From assembly GCA_001780775.1 (NCBI GenBank), contig MFIO01000003.1, positions 1 to 46,471 of the forward strand: 46,471 bases of DNA, in the 5' to 3' direction. The stretch comes from Candidatus Giovannonibacteria bacterium RIFCSPLOWO2_12_FULL_43_11c (lineage in GTDB: Bacteria > Patescibacteriota > Minisyncoccia > JACPKW01 > UBA11713). Position 1 is the first letter of the stretch, and each line of letters begins with the position of its first letter. Below are positions 29,370 to 37,708 of the stretch, in pieces. The notes below the pieces were generated by a model. It saw only the letters and a program-made list of their open reading frames with translations, had not been told where the DNA came from and ran no database searches. The translations under genes were made by a program, and so were the position numbers.

Positions 29370-29624
29370 CAAAAAAGGACTCGAAAATTTCTTGAATATC
29401 GTATCCTTATAATTCCTGATACTCGAACAGGAACAGGAAAGAAATGCTTTACGGCTTATGTTCCCGTTTTGGGTATTGCAGCCGACGGAGATACCGTTGA
29501 AGAGGCTCGTATAAACGCCGAAAAACTTGTTTTTTTCCATCTGGAATCTCTTAAAAAAGAAGGCAAGCAATTGCCACTCGATACAGAAGCAGATTTTATA
29601 ACAACCGCAAAAGTTTCCGTATAA
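29367..29624 (+). CDS. hicB: HicB-family antitoxin
   Basis: FTAYVPVLGIAADGDTVEEARINAEKLVFFHLESLKKEGKQLP; immediately upstream of hicA. Confidence 0.88.
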   Translation: MQKRTRKFLEYRILIIPDTRTGTGKKCFTAYVPVLGIAADGDTVEEARINAEKLVFFHLESLKKEGKQLPLDTEADFITTAKVSV

Positions 29625-29625
29625 A

Positions 29626-29844
29626 ATGTCGAGTCGGGAAGTTTTTCCCAAAAATGTTATTAAGGCTCTCCAAAAAATTGGCTTTATCATTGTAAACAAG
29701 AAAGGCAGTCATTTTCGGCTTGGCCGTTCTGACGGAAGGCGCGTTACGATAGCGGTGCATCCAAAACCGCTCGCTCTTGGAACATTGGGATCAATTTTGA
29801 GACAGGCGGGAATAACTAGAAAAGAACTGGACGAACTGCTCTAG
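29626..29844 (+). CDS. hicA: HicA-family mRNA interferase toxin
   Basis: VIKALQKIGFIIVNKKGSHFRLGRSDGRRVTIAVHPKPLALGTLGSILRQAGITRKEL (catalytic GSH). Confidence 0.93.
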   Translation: MSSREVFPKNVIKALQKIGFIIVNKKGSHFRLGRSDGRRVTIAVHPKPLALGTLGSILRQAGITRKELDELL

Positions 29845-29847
29845 TAT

Positions 29848-29926
29848 TTTTCCAGCACATCAGGAACGAATCCCATAGATTCGCCATAAATTTCCAAAGA
29901 AAAAGGAGATCAAAAACATTGTTGCA
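29848..29926 (+). repeat. uvrC 3'-tail repeat, copy 2
   Basis: Translates as FQHIRNESHRFAINFQRKRRSKTLLQERFRNYSI*, a plausible undisrupted UvrC C-terminus. Confidence 0.9.
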
Positions 29927-29983
29927 AGAAAGATTTAGAAATTATAGTATCTAAATAAGATTGCGGTACTTAAGGAGGATAAT

Positions 29984-30154
29984 ATGTCTAGGAAAAGTAA
30001 AATTGCCAAGGATAATAAAAGGCTTCAAGAAATGGAAAAGCGGATAAGAGCGGGAGTAAACTATTCGCTAGCTATCCTCGGCATGCAATTTGTATGGCAC
30101 GGGTCAGGAAAGTTTTTGAATATACGCTCATCACCATCGAAGAGTCATCGTTGA
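29984..30154 (+). CDS. 56-aa small basic protein, unknown (absent from ORF track)
   Basis: Strong SD TAAGGAGGATAATATG; MSRKSKIAKDNKRLQEMEKRIRAGVNYSLAILGMQFVWHGSGKFLNIRSSPSKSHR*. Confidence 0.5.
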   Translation: MSRKSKIAKDNKRLQEMEKRIRAGVNYSLAILGMQFVWHGSGKFLNIRSSPSKSHR

Positions 30155-30256
30155 AACCGCTGTCTTCCCCTGCCTATTTATCCCGCCGTTCTTTCAAACG
30201 AGGAATGTATGCTCTCAAAAGCCTGCATTCCTCCCCTTTCCAAAATCGCTAAATAT

Positions 30257-30297
30257 ATAGTGGTTTTAGAAGAGGGAATATGATAAAATATAAACAT
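30257..30297 (+). repeat. TA-module leader/promoter repeat, copy B
   Basis: atagtggttttagaagagg-gaatatgataaaatataaacatg; compare 29329. Confidence 0.75.
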
Positions 30298-30493
30298 GGC
30301 AACACAATTATCTTCTTTAGAGAAAATAGAAGAAAGTATTCAGAAAGCAAGCCCTGAAGAACAAAGGCGACTTTTGATAAAGCTACCGCATCTTTTAAAG
30401 CTGGATGTAAGTGACTTGATTCTCTTAAAGATTGCTGAAAGTTCTTTTGATTTTTGGAACAATCCAGATGATACAGTTTATGACTCTCTATAG
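30296..30493 (+). CDS. Putative antitoxin of a MazF/PemK-type module
   Basis: 65 aa; EKIEESIQKASPEEQRRLLIKLPHLLKLDVSDLILLKIAESSFDFWNNPDDTVYDSL; overlaps a MazF-like ORF. Confidence 0.6.
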   Translation: MATQLSSLEKIEESIQKASPEEQRRLLIKLPHLLKLDVSDLILLKIAESSFDFWNNPDDTVYDSL

Positions 30494-30725
30494 GTCCGGA
30501 GATGTATTCATTGCAGCAATAAGCTCTCACTTAAGAGCGGGGGGTGGATATGATTATAAACTGAATCAGAAGGAACAAGGTATTGCGGGCCTTCCTTTGC
30601 CATCGGTAATAAAACTAGGAAAAATTTTAACTATAGATCAGCGACTAATTCGAAAACGGATTGGTTATCTACCTAACGAAGTTACAAAGAAAATAATTAA
30701 AGAGATTTGCAAGATTCTTAGTTAA
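30480..30725 (+). pseudogene. MazF/PemK-family toxin, apparently N-terminally deleted
   Basis: MTLYRSGDVFIAAISSHLRAGGGYDYKL...GLPLPSVIKLGKILTIDQRLIRKRIGYL matches the MazF middle and C-terminus; the usual GDIVLVPFPFTD...RPALVL N-terminal block is absent. Confidence 0.65.
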
Positions 30726-30774
30726 AGAAAATGTATTATTGACCAATCAGGTTAAATAAACTATACTCAAATCA

Positions 30775-31005
30775 ATGTCATTTCTCGGATCAGCTATGCC
30801 CTATCTTATGATCGGGACGGCCACACTGTTAGTAATTGCAATATTATTCCAGCAAAAGGGCTCTGGGCTTTCTTCGGCTTTCGGCGGAGAAGGAAACATT
30901 TACACGACCAAGCGGGGACTCGAGAAAATATTATTCAGGATCACGATAGTTCTTGGAATATTGTTTTTAGTTTTGTCTCTTTTGAATTTACTACTTCACA
31001 AATAA
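30775..31005 (+). CDS. secG: Preprotein translocase subunit SecG
   Basis: ILFQQKGSGLSSAFGGEGNIYTTKRGLEKILFRITI. Confidence 0.92.
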   Translation: MSFLGSAMPYLMIGTATLLVIAILFQQKGSGLSSAFGGEGNIYTTKRGLEKILFRITIVLGILFLVLSLLNLLLHK

Positions 31006-31006
31006 T

Positions 31007-32719
31007 TTGTTTTCATTATATTTCAATAGAATTCACTACATTCTGCGCAAAATGTCGGCGCCTGAGCGCGCCATTTTTTTGGTGTTAGCCGCGACGATGA
31101 TAGTAGGTTTCTTGGGAACAGCTTACAAATTAAATCAGAGCGTTTCTGTTCTTCTGCCGGATAAAGGTGGAAGTCTTTACGAAGGGATAATTGGTCAGCC
31201 TCATTTTATAAATCCAGTTCTCGCGATAGCGGATCCGGACAGGGATATGACAAGCCTAGTTTACGCCGGATTAATGCGCCAAGACGGAATGGGCGGACTT
31301 GTTCCCGAGTTGGCAGAACGCTATGAGATTTCAGAAGACGGACTTTCATATACTTTCTATATAAGAAAAGGTGTGGAGTTCCAAGATGGCAAAGACGTAA
31401 CCGTGAATGACATTATTTTCACCATAGAAATCGCCAAGAATCCAATAGCAAAAAGCCCGATGCGGGCCGGCTGGGAAGGCGTTGAAATCGAAAAAGTTGA
31501 CGATAAAACTTTGAAATTCTGGCTGAAGCGCCCCTACGCGCCATTTTTGGAAAATGCTACCATGGGAATCTTACCAAAACATATTTGGAAGGATATACCG
31601 ATTGAACAATTAAGCCTTTCAGAATTAAATTTGTCGCCAGTAGGCGCCGGTCCTTATAAAATATCCAAAAGCTCCAAAAATGGATCGGCCCTCACAAGCT
31701 TGACCTTAAATTCTTTCTCAAATTACGCTTTAGGAGAGCCGTACATTGGTAAAATTGTGTTTAATTTTTATCCTTCCGAGATAGAATTATTAAACGCCTA
31801 CCAAAATGGCGATATAGATTCCATATCCGCTATATCCCCACAAAATCTTTCGAAAATAACCAGACGGGACGGAGATATAAAAAGCCTGAATCTCCCAAGA
31901 ATATTCGGCGTTTTTTTCAACCAAAACGAAAAATCCGTCTTCCTTGAAAAGTACGTCAGACAAGCTTTGGAGATGTCCGTAGATAAAAAACGGATCGTCC
32001 GCGATGTCCTCGGCGGATATGCCAAAGAAATATCTTCTCCAATACCGGAAGGCAGTTTCGGAGCCCTGAAATTGCCGGAATCGGAATTTAACCCGGACAA
32101 AGCCAAGGCTCTCTTGGAAAAAAACGGCTGGAAATTCAACCAAGAAAAAATGCTTTACGTTAAGGAGGAGAAAAAACAGGCAACCAAAGAGCTAAGTTTT
32201 TCAATCTCGACATCAAACGCGCCAGATCTCGTGCGAACGGCAAATATTTTGAAATCTAGCTGGGAAAAACTGGGCGCGAAAGTTGATGTAAGGGTTTTTG
32301 AAATATCTGACTTGAACCAAAATGTGATCAGGTCACGAAAATACGACGCGCTACTTTTTGGCGAGGTAGTCGGGCGTGACATCGATCCATTTGCTTTTTG
32401 GCATTCTTCTCAGCGAAACGACCCCGGTTTGAACATAGCGCTATATACCTCTTCGAAAGTAGATAAATTACTCGAGGAAGCGCGTGGACTTGTATCCAAA
32501 GAAGATCGGGCAAAAAAATATGAGGATTTCCAAAAAGAAATACAAGCTGACGCGCCAAGCATTTTCTTATACTCCCCATTGTTCATTTATATTATCCCTA
32601 AAAAAATAAATGGAATTGATACAGAAGATATAGTGGTTCCATCTGAACGCTTCGCAAATATTTACAGATGGTATATCGACACAAAATATGTCTGGAAAAT
32701 CTTACGAAAAAACAGTTAA
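31007..32719 (+). CDS. ABC transporter substrate-binding protein, family 5 (peptide-binding type)
   Basis: PELAERYEISEDGLSYTFYIRKGVEFQDGKDVTVNDIIFTIE ... RQALEMSVDKKRIV. Confidence 0.92.
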   Translation: MFSLYFNRIHYILRKMSAPERAIFLVLAATMIVGFLGTAYKLNQSVSVLLPDKGGSLYEGIIGQPHFINPVLAIADPDRDMTSLVYAGLMRQDGMGGLVPELAERYEISEDGLSYTFYIRKGVEFQDGKDVTVNDIIFTIEIAKNPIAKSPMRAGWEGVEIEKVDDKTLKFWLKRPYAPFLENATMGILPKHIWKDIPIEQLSLSELNLSPVGAGPYKISKSSKNGSALTSLTLNSFSNYALGEPYIGKIVFNFYPSEIELLNAYQNGDIDSISAISPQNLSKITRRDGDIKSLNLPRIFGVFFNQNEKSVFLEKYVRQALEMSVDKKRIVRDVLGGYAKEISSPIPEGSFGALKLPESEFNPDKAKALLEKNGWKFNQEKMLYVKEEKKQATKELSFSISTSNAPDLVRTANILKSSWEKLGAKVDVRVFEISDLNQNVIRSRKYDALLFGEVVGRDIDPFAFWHSSQRNDPGLNIALYTSSKVDKLLEEARGLVSKEDRAKKYEDFQKEIQADAPSIFLYSPLFIYIIPKKINGIDTEDIVVPSERFANIYRWYIDTKYVWKILRKNS

Positions 32720-33344
32720 GGAATTGAGTCCTGTTTTATATGAGCATTTCGGCGAGCAAGAGCGCGCAGTATATAGAGTTCTGCGCGGAGAAGTTGACAA
32801 AAATTCTAAGGTTCGCTATGATGAAACTACTATTTTCCCAGGTCTTCTAGGCCGGGAACTCCCTAAAACATTTGGGCACTACCATCCAAAAAATTCGATC
32901 GGTGTAGGTTTCCCGGAATTATATAAAGTTTTGGAAGGACGTGTGTGGTACTTGATTCAAAAGCCGAGAGAATCAAATCTCAAGATAATTGATGAAATTT
33001 ATTTAATCGAGGCCAATTGTGGCGAGGAAGTTATAATTCCCCCTGGGTTCGGGCATGTAAGCATCAATCCGGAAAACAAAAATGCAAAAATGGCCAACTG
33101 GGGAGCAGAGTTCGAAAATGATTATAATACTTATAAAAATTTGCGTGGCGCTTGCTATTATTTTTTAAAATCAAAAAACGAACTTGCGAATATTGAAAAA
33201 AATTCTTATTACGAAGCCGTTCCCGAACTCGTTAAGATTCGGTCTAAAAAATTATCTAAAAAATTAAAAAATCTTGAATTTTTAACTAAACCTGAAAAAT
33301 ATTTGAATCTTTTAACCGTAGAAAATTGCTTTGAAAGAATTTAA
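32688..33344 (+). CDS. Cupin-type glucose-6-phosphate isomerase (archaeal-type GPI)
   Basis: FGHYHPKNSIGVGFPELYKVLEGRVWYLIQ ... VIIPPGFGHVSINP. Confidence 0.85.
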   Translation: MSGKSYEKTVKELSPVLYEHFGEQERAVYRVLRGEVDKNSKVRYDETTIFPGLLGRELPKTFGHYHPKNSIGVGFPELYKVLEGRVWYLIQKPRESNLKIIDEIYLIEANCGEEVIIPPGFGHVSINPENKNAKMANWGAEFENDYNTYKNLRGACYYFLKSKNELANIEKNSYYEAVPELVKIRSKKLSKKLKNLEFLTKPEKYLNLLTVENCFERI

Positions 33345-33417
33345 AGAAGAGAGATGCCAGCCATAGATTGGTAAAGCGGAACTGGTAGATTTAGCCGCCT
33401 TTGGCGGCCGCACCTGG

Positions 33418-33498
33418 GGGCAGGTGGTGGAACGGCAGACACGTACGGTTCAGGGCCGTATGCCGCAAGGCGTGGGGGTTCAAATCCCCCCCTGCCCA
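33418..33498 (+). tRNA. tRNA-Leu (anticodon CAG)
   Basis: GGGCAGGTGGTGGAACGGCAGACACGTACGGTTCAGGGCCGTATGCCGCAAGGCGTGGGGGTTCAAATCCCCCCCTGCCCA; acceptor GGGCAGG/CCTGCCC. Confidence 0.93.
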
Positions 33499-33519
33499 CA
33501 AAATTAATAACTAACAAAT

Positions 33520-35286
33520 ATGATGACACCAATAAAACAATTAGAAAGGAGGACGGGATTCAGGCGTAGAGAAGATCGGCGGCCGAGGCTCGAACCGCAA
33601 GTAAAGCAGATTGCTTCGAGCGGTTTAAATTTGCGATTCGTACCACTCGGCGGATGCGGCGAGGTTACGCGCTCCTGCTACGTCTATGAGTATAATGACG
33701 ATATCGTCATCGTCGATATGGGCCTGCAATTTCCGGAAGAAGATATGCCAGGAATCGATTATATAATTCCTAATATAGATTATCTGCGACCAAAAAAGAA
33801 AAATATACGCGGAATTATCGTTACTCACGGACACTTGGATCACATAGGCGCAATTCCTCACCTTTTAGAGCCGCTTGGCTCTCCAGTTGTCTACACAATG
33901 CCATTAACCAAGGGTCTGATCCTAAAACGACAAGAAGATTTTAGAAGTTCTCCGCGTCCAAAAATTGAACTCGTAGACGAAAATTCAAAATTGAAGTTAG
34001 GAAATTTTGACATTGAGTTTTTTCACGTAAACCACAACATCCCGAATTCATTGGGAATTGTGTTAAAAAGCCCGGCAGGTATTGCAGTTCACACCGGAGA
34101 TTGGAAATTTGACCACACCCCCGTAAACGAAAAGCCAGCAGATATAACAAGACTCAAAGAAATAGGATCCGAAGGCGTTATGCTGATGGTTTCCGACTCA
34201 ACGGGATCACAGAAATCCGGAAGAACAATTTCCGAAACAGAAATTCAAAGAAATTTGGAAGAAATATTTTTAAAGACTGGGGGGCGGCTTATTGCGGCGA
34301 CATTTTCTTCCTTATTAACCCGAGTTCAGCAATTAATCTGGCTTTCGGAAAAATATGGAAGAAAAGTGCTGATTGAAGGAAGTTCAATGAAATCAACCGT
34401 CGCAGTAGCCCAAGAGCTTGGATATCTAAAAGTTAAGGGCGGAACGATAATTGGAAAAGAAGAGCTTTCGCATGTCGCTTCAAAGAATCTCACAATAATT
34501 TGCACGGGAGCGCAGGGCGAAGACCGGGCCGCGCTTATGCGGATCGCAAACAATGAACATAAATATCTCCAGCTCGAGAAAGATGATTCAGTAATTTTCT
34601 CTTCGTCAGTTGTCCCGGGGAATGAAGCTTCAGTGCAAAGATTAAAGGATATCCTCTATAAAAAAGCGAAGAAAATTTATCACTCCGAGACGATGGATAT
34701 TCACGCCTCTGGGCACGCGCAAGGAGACGACCTCAAAGAAATGCTCGAAATAATCAATCCGAAATATTTCATTCCCATGCACGGAACATATTTTATGCTT
34801 AAACTGCACGCGGATATAGCAATAGAGTCAGGAATAAAAATCCCAAATATCGTAATAGCAGAAGACGGGGAGATAGTCGAGATGAATAAAAACCAGATCA
34901 AGAAATTAAACCAGAAAGTCCCAGTGAACCTTGTTATGGTAGACGGGCTTGGCGTCGGGGATGTTAAAGAAGTTGTGCTTCGCGACCGGCAGATGCTCGC
35001 GGAAGATTGAATTTTCGTCATTATCGCAGTAGTTGATTCACAAACCGGAAAAGTCAAAGGTTCGCCGGATATAATTTCGCGCGGATTCGTTTATCTTCGC
35101 GAATCAAGAGAGCTTCTCGCGCAAGCTCGTCACCTTATCAAAAAAGTGATTGAGGAATCATCCGCCAAGATGCATCCTATCAATTGGACATTTTTAAGGG
35201 ATGAGATAAGAGAAAGTTTGGGCAAATTCCTATTTCGCAAAACCGAACGAAGGCCAATGGTATTGCCAGTTATAATTGAGGTGTAG
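33520..35286 (+). CDS. rnj: Ribonuclease J interrupted by an in-frame TGA at 35008..35010
   Basis: RNase J metallo-beta-lactamase motifs (VTHGHLDHIGAIP, HTGDWKFDHTP, SGHAQGDDLKEML). Same frame continues after the TGA: IFVIIAVVDSQTGKVKGSPDIISRGFVYLRESRELL...RPMVLPVIIEV*. Confidence 0.92.
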
Positions 35287-35295
35287 AATAGAAAT

Positions 35296-36300
35296 ATGAC
35301 AGGCAAAACAAACCTGCCTGCCGGCAGGCAGGTCGCAGTAAGTGGGATTAAAGCATCCGGAGTTCTACACATCGGGAATTATATCGGGGCAATCGAACAA
35401 TTCGTTCGCCTGCAAAGTAAATACAAAATGTTTGTTTTTATTGCTGACCTTCACGCGATCACCGTCCCCCAAGACCCTAATGAGCTTCGGGAAAATACGT
35501 TAAATGTCGCAGCTTTGTATATCGCCTGCGGACTTGATCTTAAAAAAACGATTCTTTTTGTGCAATCGCATGTTCCGGCACATGTTGAATTGGGTTGGAT
35601 ATTAAATACACTTACGCCGTTGGGCGAACTTGAACGTATGACCCAGTTTAAAGACAAAAGCCAAGATAAAGGAGTTCTCGCGGGACTATTAAACTATCCG
35701 ACATTAATGGCCGCTGATATTCTTTTATACAGGCCTGACATTGTTCCAGTCGGGGAAGATCAAGTTCAGCATGTCGAGCTTACTCGAACTCTTGCGCGAA
35801 AATTTAACAGTCGCTTCGGCAGTACGTTCAAAGAACCAAAAGAGCTCTTGCGAAAAGAAGGCGCGAGAATCATGGCGATCGACAACCCAACAAAAAAAAT
35901 GTCTAAATCGGCGGGGTCGAATAATTACATAGCGCTGACCGATGAGCCGGATATAATCCGCAAAAAAATTAAAACAGCCGTGACTGATTCCGGATCGGAG
36001 ATTAAATACGACGTTAATAATAAACCGGGCATTTCGAATCTTCTTTCGATATATAGCGCGTTTTCGGGTGAATCGATCGCAAGCCTCGAGAAAAAATACG
36101 CCGGAAAAAATTATGGAACATTCAAATCAGATTTGGCAGAACTTTTAGTACAGAAACTCTCTCCCATTCAGGAAAAATATAAATCTCTTTTGAAAAACAA
36201 AAAATCTCTGATGAAAATTCTAGACGCCGGCGCAAAATCCGCCAACAAAGTTGCCGAAAAAACGATGGCCGTGGTCCACCAAAAAATAGGATTAATTTAA
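35296..36300 (+). CDS. trpS: Tryptophan--tRNA ligase
   Basis: SGIKASGVLHIGNYIGAIEQF (HIGN), KKMSKSAGSNNYIAL (KMSKS). Confidence 0.96.
   Translation: MTGKTNLPAGRQVAVSGIKASGVLHIGNYIGAIEQFVRLQSKYKMFVFIADLHAITVPQDPNELRENTLNVAALYIACGLDLKKTILFVQSHVPAHVELGWILNTLTPLGELERMTQFKDKSQDKGVLAGLLNYPTLMAADILLYRPDIVPVGEDQVQHVELTRTLARKFNSRFGSTFKEPKELLRKEGARIMAIDNPTKKMSKSAGSNNYIALTDEPDIIRKKIKTAVTDSGSEIKYDVNNKPGISNLLSIYSAFSGESIASLEKKYAGKNYGTFKSDLAELLVQKLSPIQEKYKSLLKNKKSLMKILDAGAKSANKVAEKTMAVVHQKIGLI
35312..35333. repeat. 22-bp perfect palindrome inside the trpS N-terminal coding region
   Basis: ACCTGCCTGCCGGCAGGCAGGT, translated in frame within NLPAGRQV. Confidence 0.95.
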
Positions 36301-37676
36301 GCTAATTTCGCCCCTTTTGAGAATAAGAAGCTCATTACTTCTTCTTTTTTTGCGTCAAAAACAGTTTTGGATTTCGCTTCGAGGACGAAGCGCAAAAGAT
36401 CCTCTGTGCCTGAAGGACGGATATTGAACCACCATTCCGGATATCGGAAGGTAACGCCGTCGAAATAATCCCGTTCCCCATCTTTAAATTTTTCTTCGAA
36501 CGCAGATTTCATCTCTCCCTTATTCTTAACTTCGAAGTTAATTTCCCCGGAATGAAAATAGCGGAAATATGGACGCATCATCTCCGATAAAGGCTCCTTT
36601 GAAGAAGACAGCACTTGAAGAATTTTTATCGTCGCGAAAAGAGCGGAGTCAGAGTAGAAAAAATCCTTGAAATAATAATGTCCTGATACTTCCCCGCCTA
36701 AAATCGCATCTTCTATTCTCATCTCTTCTTTTATAAATGAATGTCCAACGCGCGATCTGAAACATTTAATGCTCTCCACCTCCAAATCTTCAACGAGAGC
36801 GCGAGAAGAACGGCAGTAATCGTATACTACTCTATCGCCAGGATGCGCAAACTTTTTAGAAAGAAGCCATAAAATTCCATCCCCGCGAATCACCTCGCCT
36901 TTTTCATCAAGCACAAAAACGCGATCTCCATCGGGGTCAAAAAGAAAGCCAACATCGGCTTTTTTATTTAAAATAGTCTCTCTGATCAATCTCTGGGCTT
37001 CGGGCAAAAACGGATTAGGCTCCCTTACTAAGAGCGAGGGATCTGGTTCCATGAAAAGAGTTTGAAAATTAACATCTTTCAATAACGGCAAAATCTTTGA
37101 AAGCACTAATCCGACCGCTCCCCCGCCAACGTCAAAAACCGCGTTAATTTTTTTATTCATCTTAATATTTTTTGTCAGAAATTCAACATAGTCATCCAAA
37201 AAATTAACTCTTGTCAGTGTACCCCTTGGACCGCCGTATTCCGCAACCCCGCCTTTTATTATTTCCTTGATTTTATTAAGTCCCGTTTTTTCACTCTGTG
37301 TTTCTATTCCTTTATAAATTTTAAAACCATTAAACTGAATGGGGTTATGCGAAGCTGTCACCATAATTCCCCCGTCTGCCTTGCTTTTTGCGACAGAAAA
37401 AAGATGCATAGGCGTTGTCGCCTGTCCAACATAGATGACACCAATCCCTCTTGCCAAAAGTTTCTCAATTACCATCTCCGCGATTTCCGGCGACGTCGAG
37501 CGGACATCCTCGCCTACAACACAATTTCGACCACCGCCAGATTTTAGAAATTCGGCAAATGCTTCAGCGATCAGCTCAATAGTATTATGGTCAAGTTTTT
37601 CAGGGTAAAACCCCCTTATGTCATAGGGTTTAAAAACCTCTTCGTGAAAAGCCTTTTTCTTTATATGGACATCCAT
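36297..37676 (-). CDS. Phosphomannomutase/phosphoglucomutase
   Basis: FKPYDIRG, MVTASHNPIQFNGFK, FLFDPDGDRVFVLDEKGE, RPSGTEDLLRFVLEA. Confidence 0.94.
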   Translation of the reverse strand: MDVHIKKKAFHEEVFKPYDIRGFYPEKLDHNTIELIAEAFAEFLKSGGGRNCVVGEDVRSTSPEIAEMVIEKLLARGIGVIYVGQATTPMHLFSVAKSKADGGIMVTASHNPIQFNGFKIYKGIETQSEKTGLNKIKEIIKGGVAEYGGPRGTLTRVNFLDDYVEFLTKNIKMNKKINAVFDVGGGAVGLVLSKILPLLKDVNFQTLFMEPDPSLLVREPNPFLPEAQRLIRETILNKKADVGFLFDPDGDRVFVLDEKGEVIRGDGILWLLSKKFAHPGDRVVYDYCRSSRALVEDLEVESIKCFRSRVGHSFIKEEMRIEDAILGGEVSGHYYFKDFFYSDSALFATIKILQVLSSSKEPLSEMMRPYFRYFHSGEINFEVKNKGEMKSAFEEKFKDGERDYFDGVTFRYPEWWFNIRPSGTEDLLRFVLEAKSKTVFDAKKEEVMSFLFSKGAKLA

Positions 37677-37708
37677 TGCTATATATTTTAACATAATGGG
37701 ATTCGATT

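Noticed and set aside
33341-33532. 63-aa minus-strand ORF with GRGGFEPPRLAAYGPEPYVSAVPPPAP
   Set aside because: Antisense translation of tRNA-Leu, a common spurious ORF.
33520-35286. Genome-wide UGA=Gly code as the explanation for the RNase J TGA
   Set aside because: TGA ends ssb right after the canonical DEIPF tip and ends htpX, the NDH-2-like gene and the methyltransferase at sensible positions, so TGA is a stop in this genome.
35296-36300. LPAGRQ segment of TrpS as a functional motif
   Set aside because: It is simply the translation of a perfect DNA palindrome and is absent from the conserved TrpRS N-terminal pattern as I know it.
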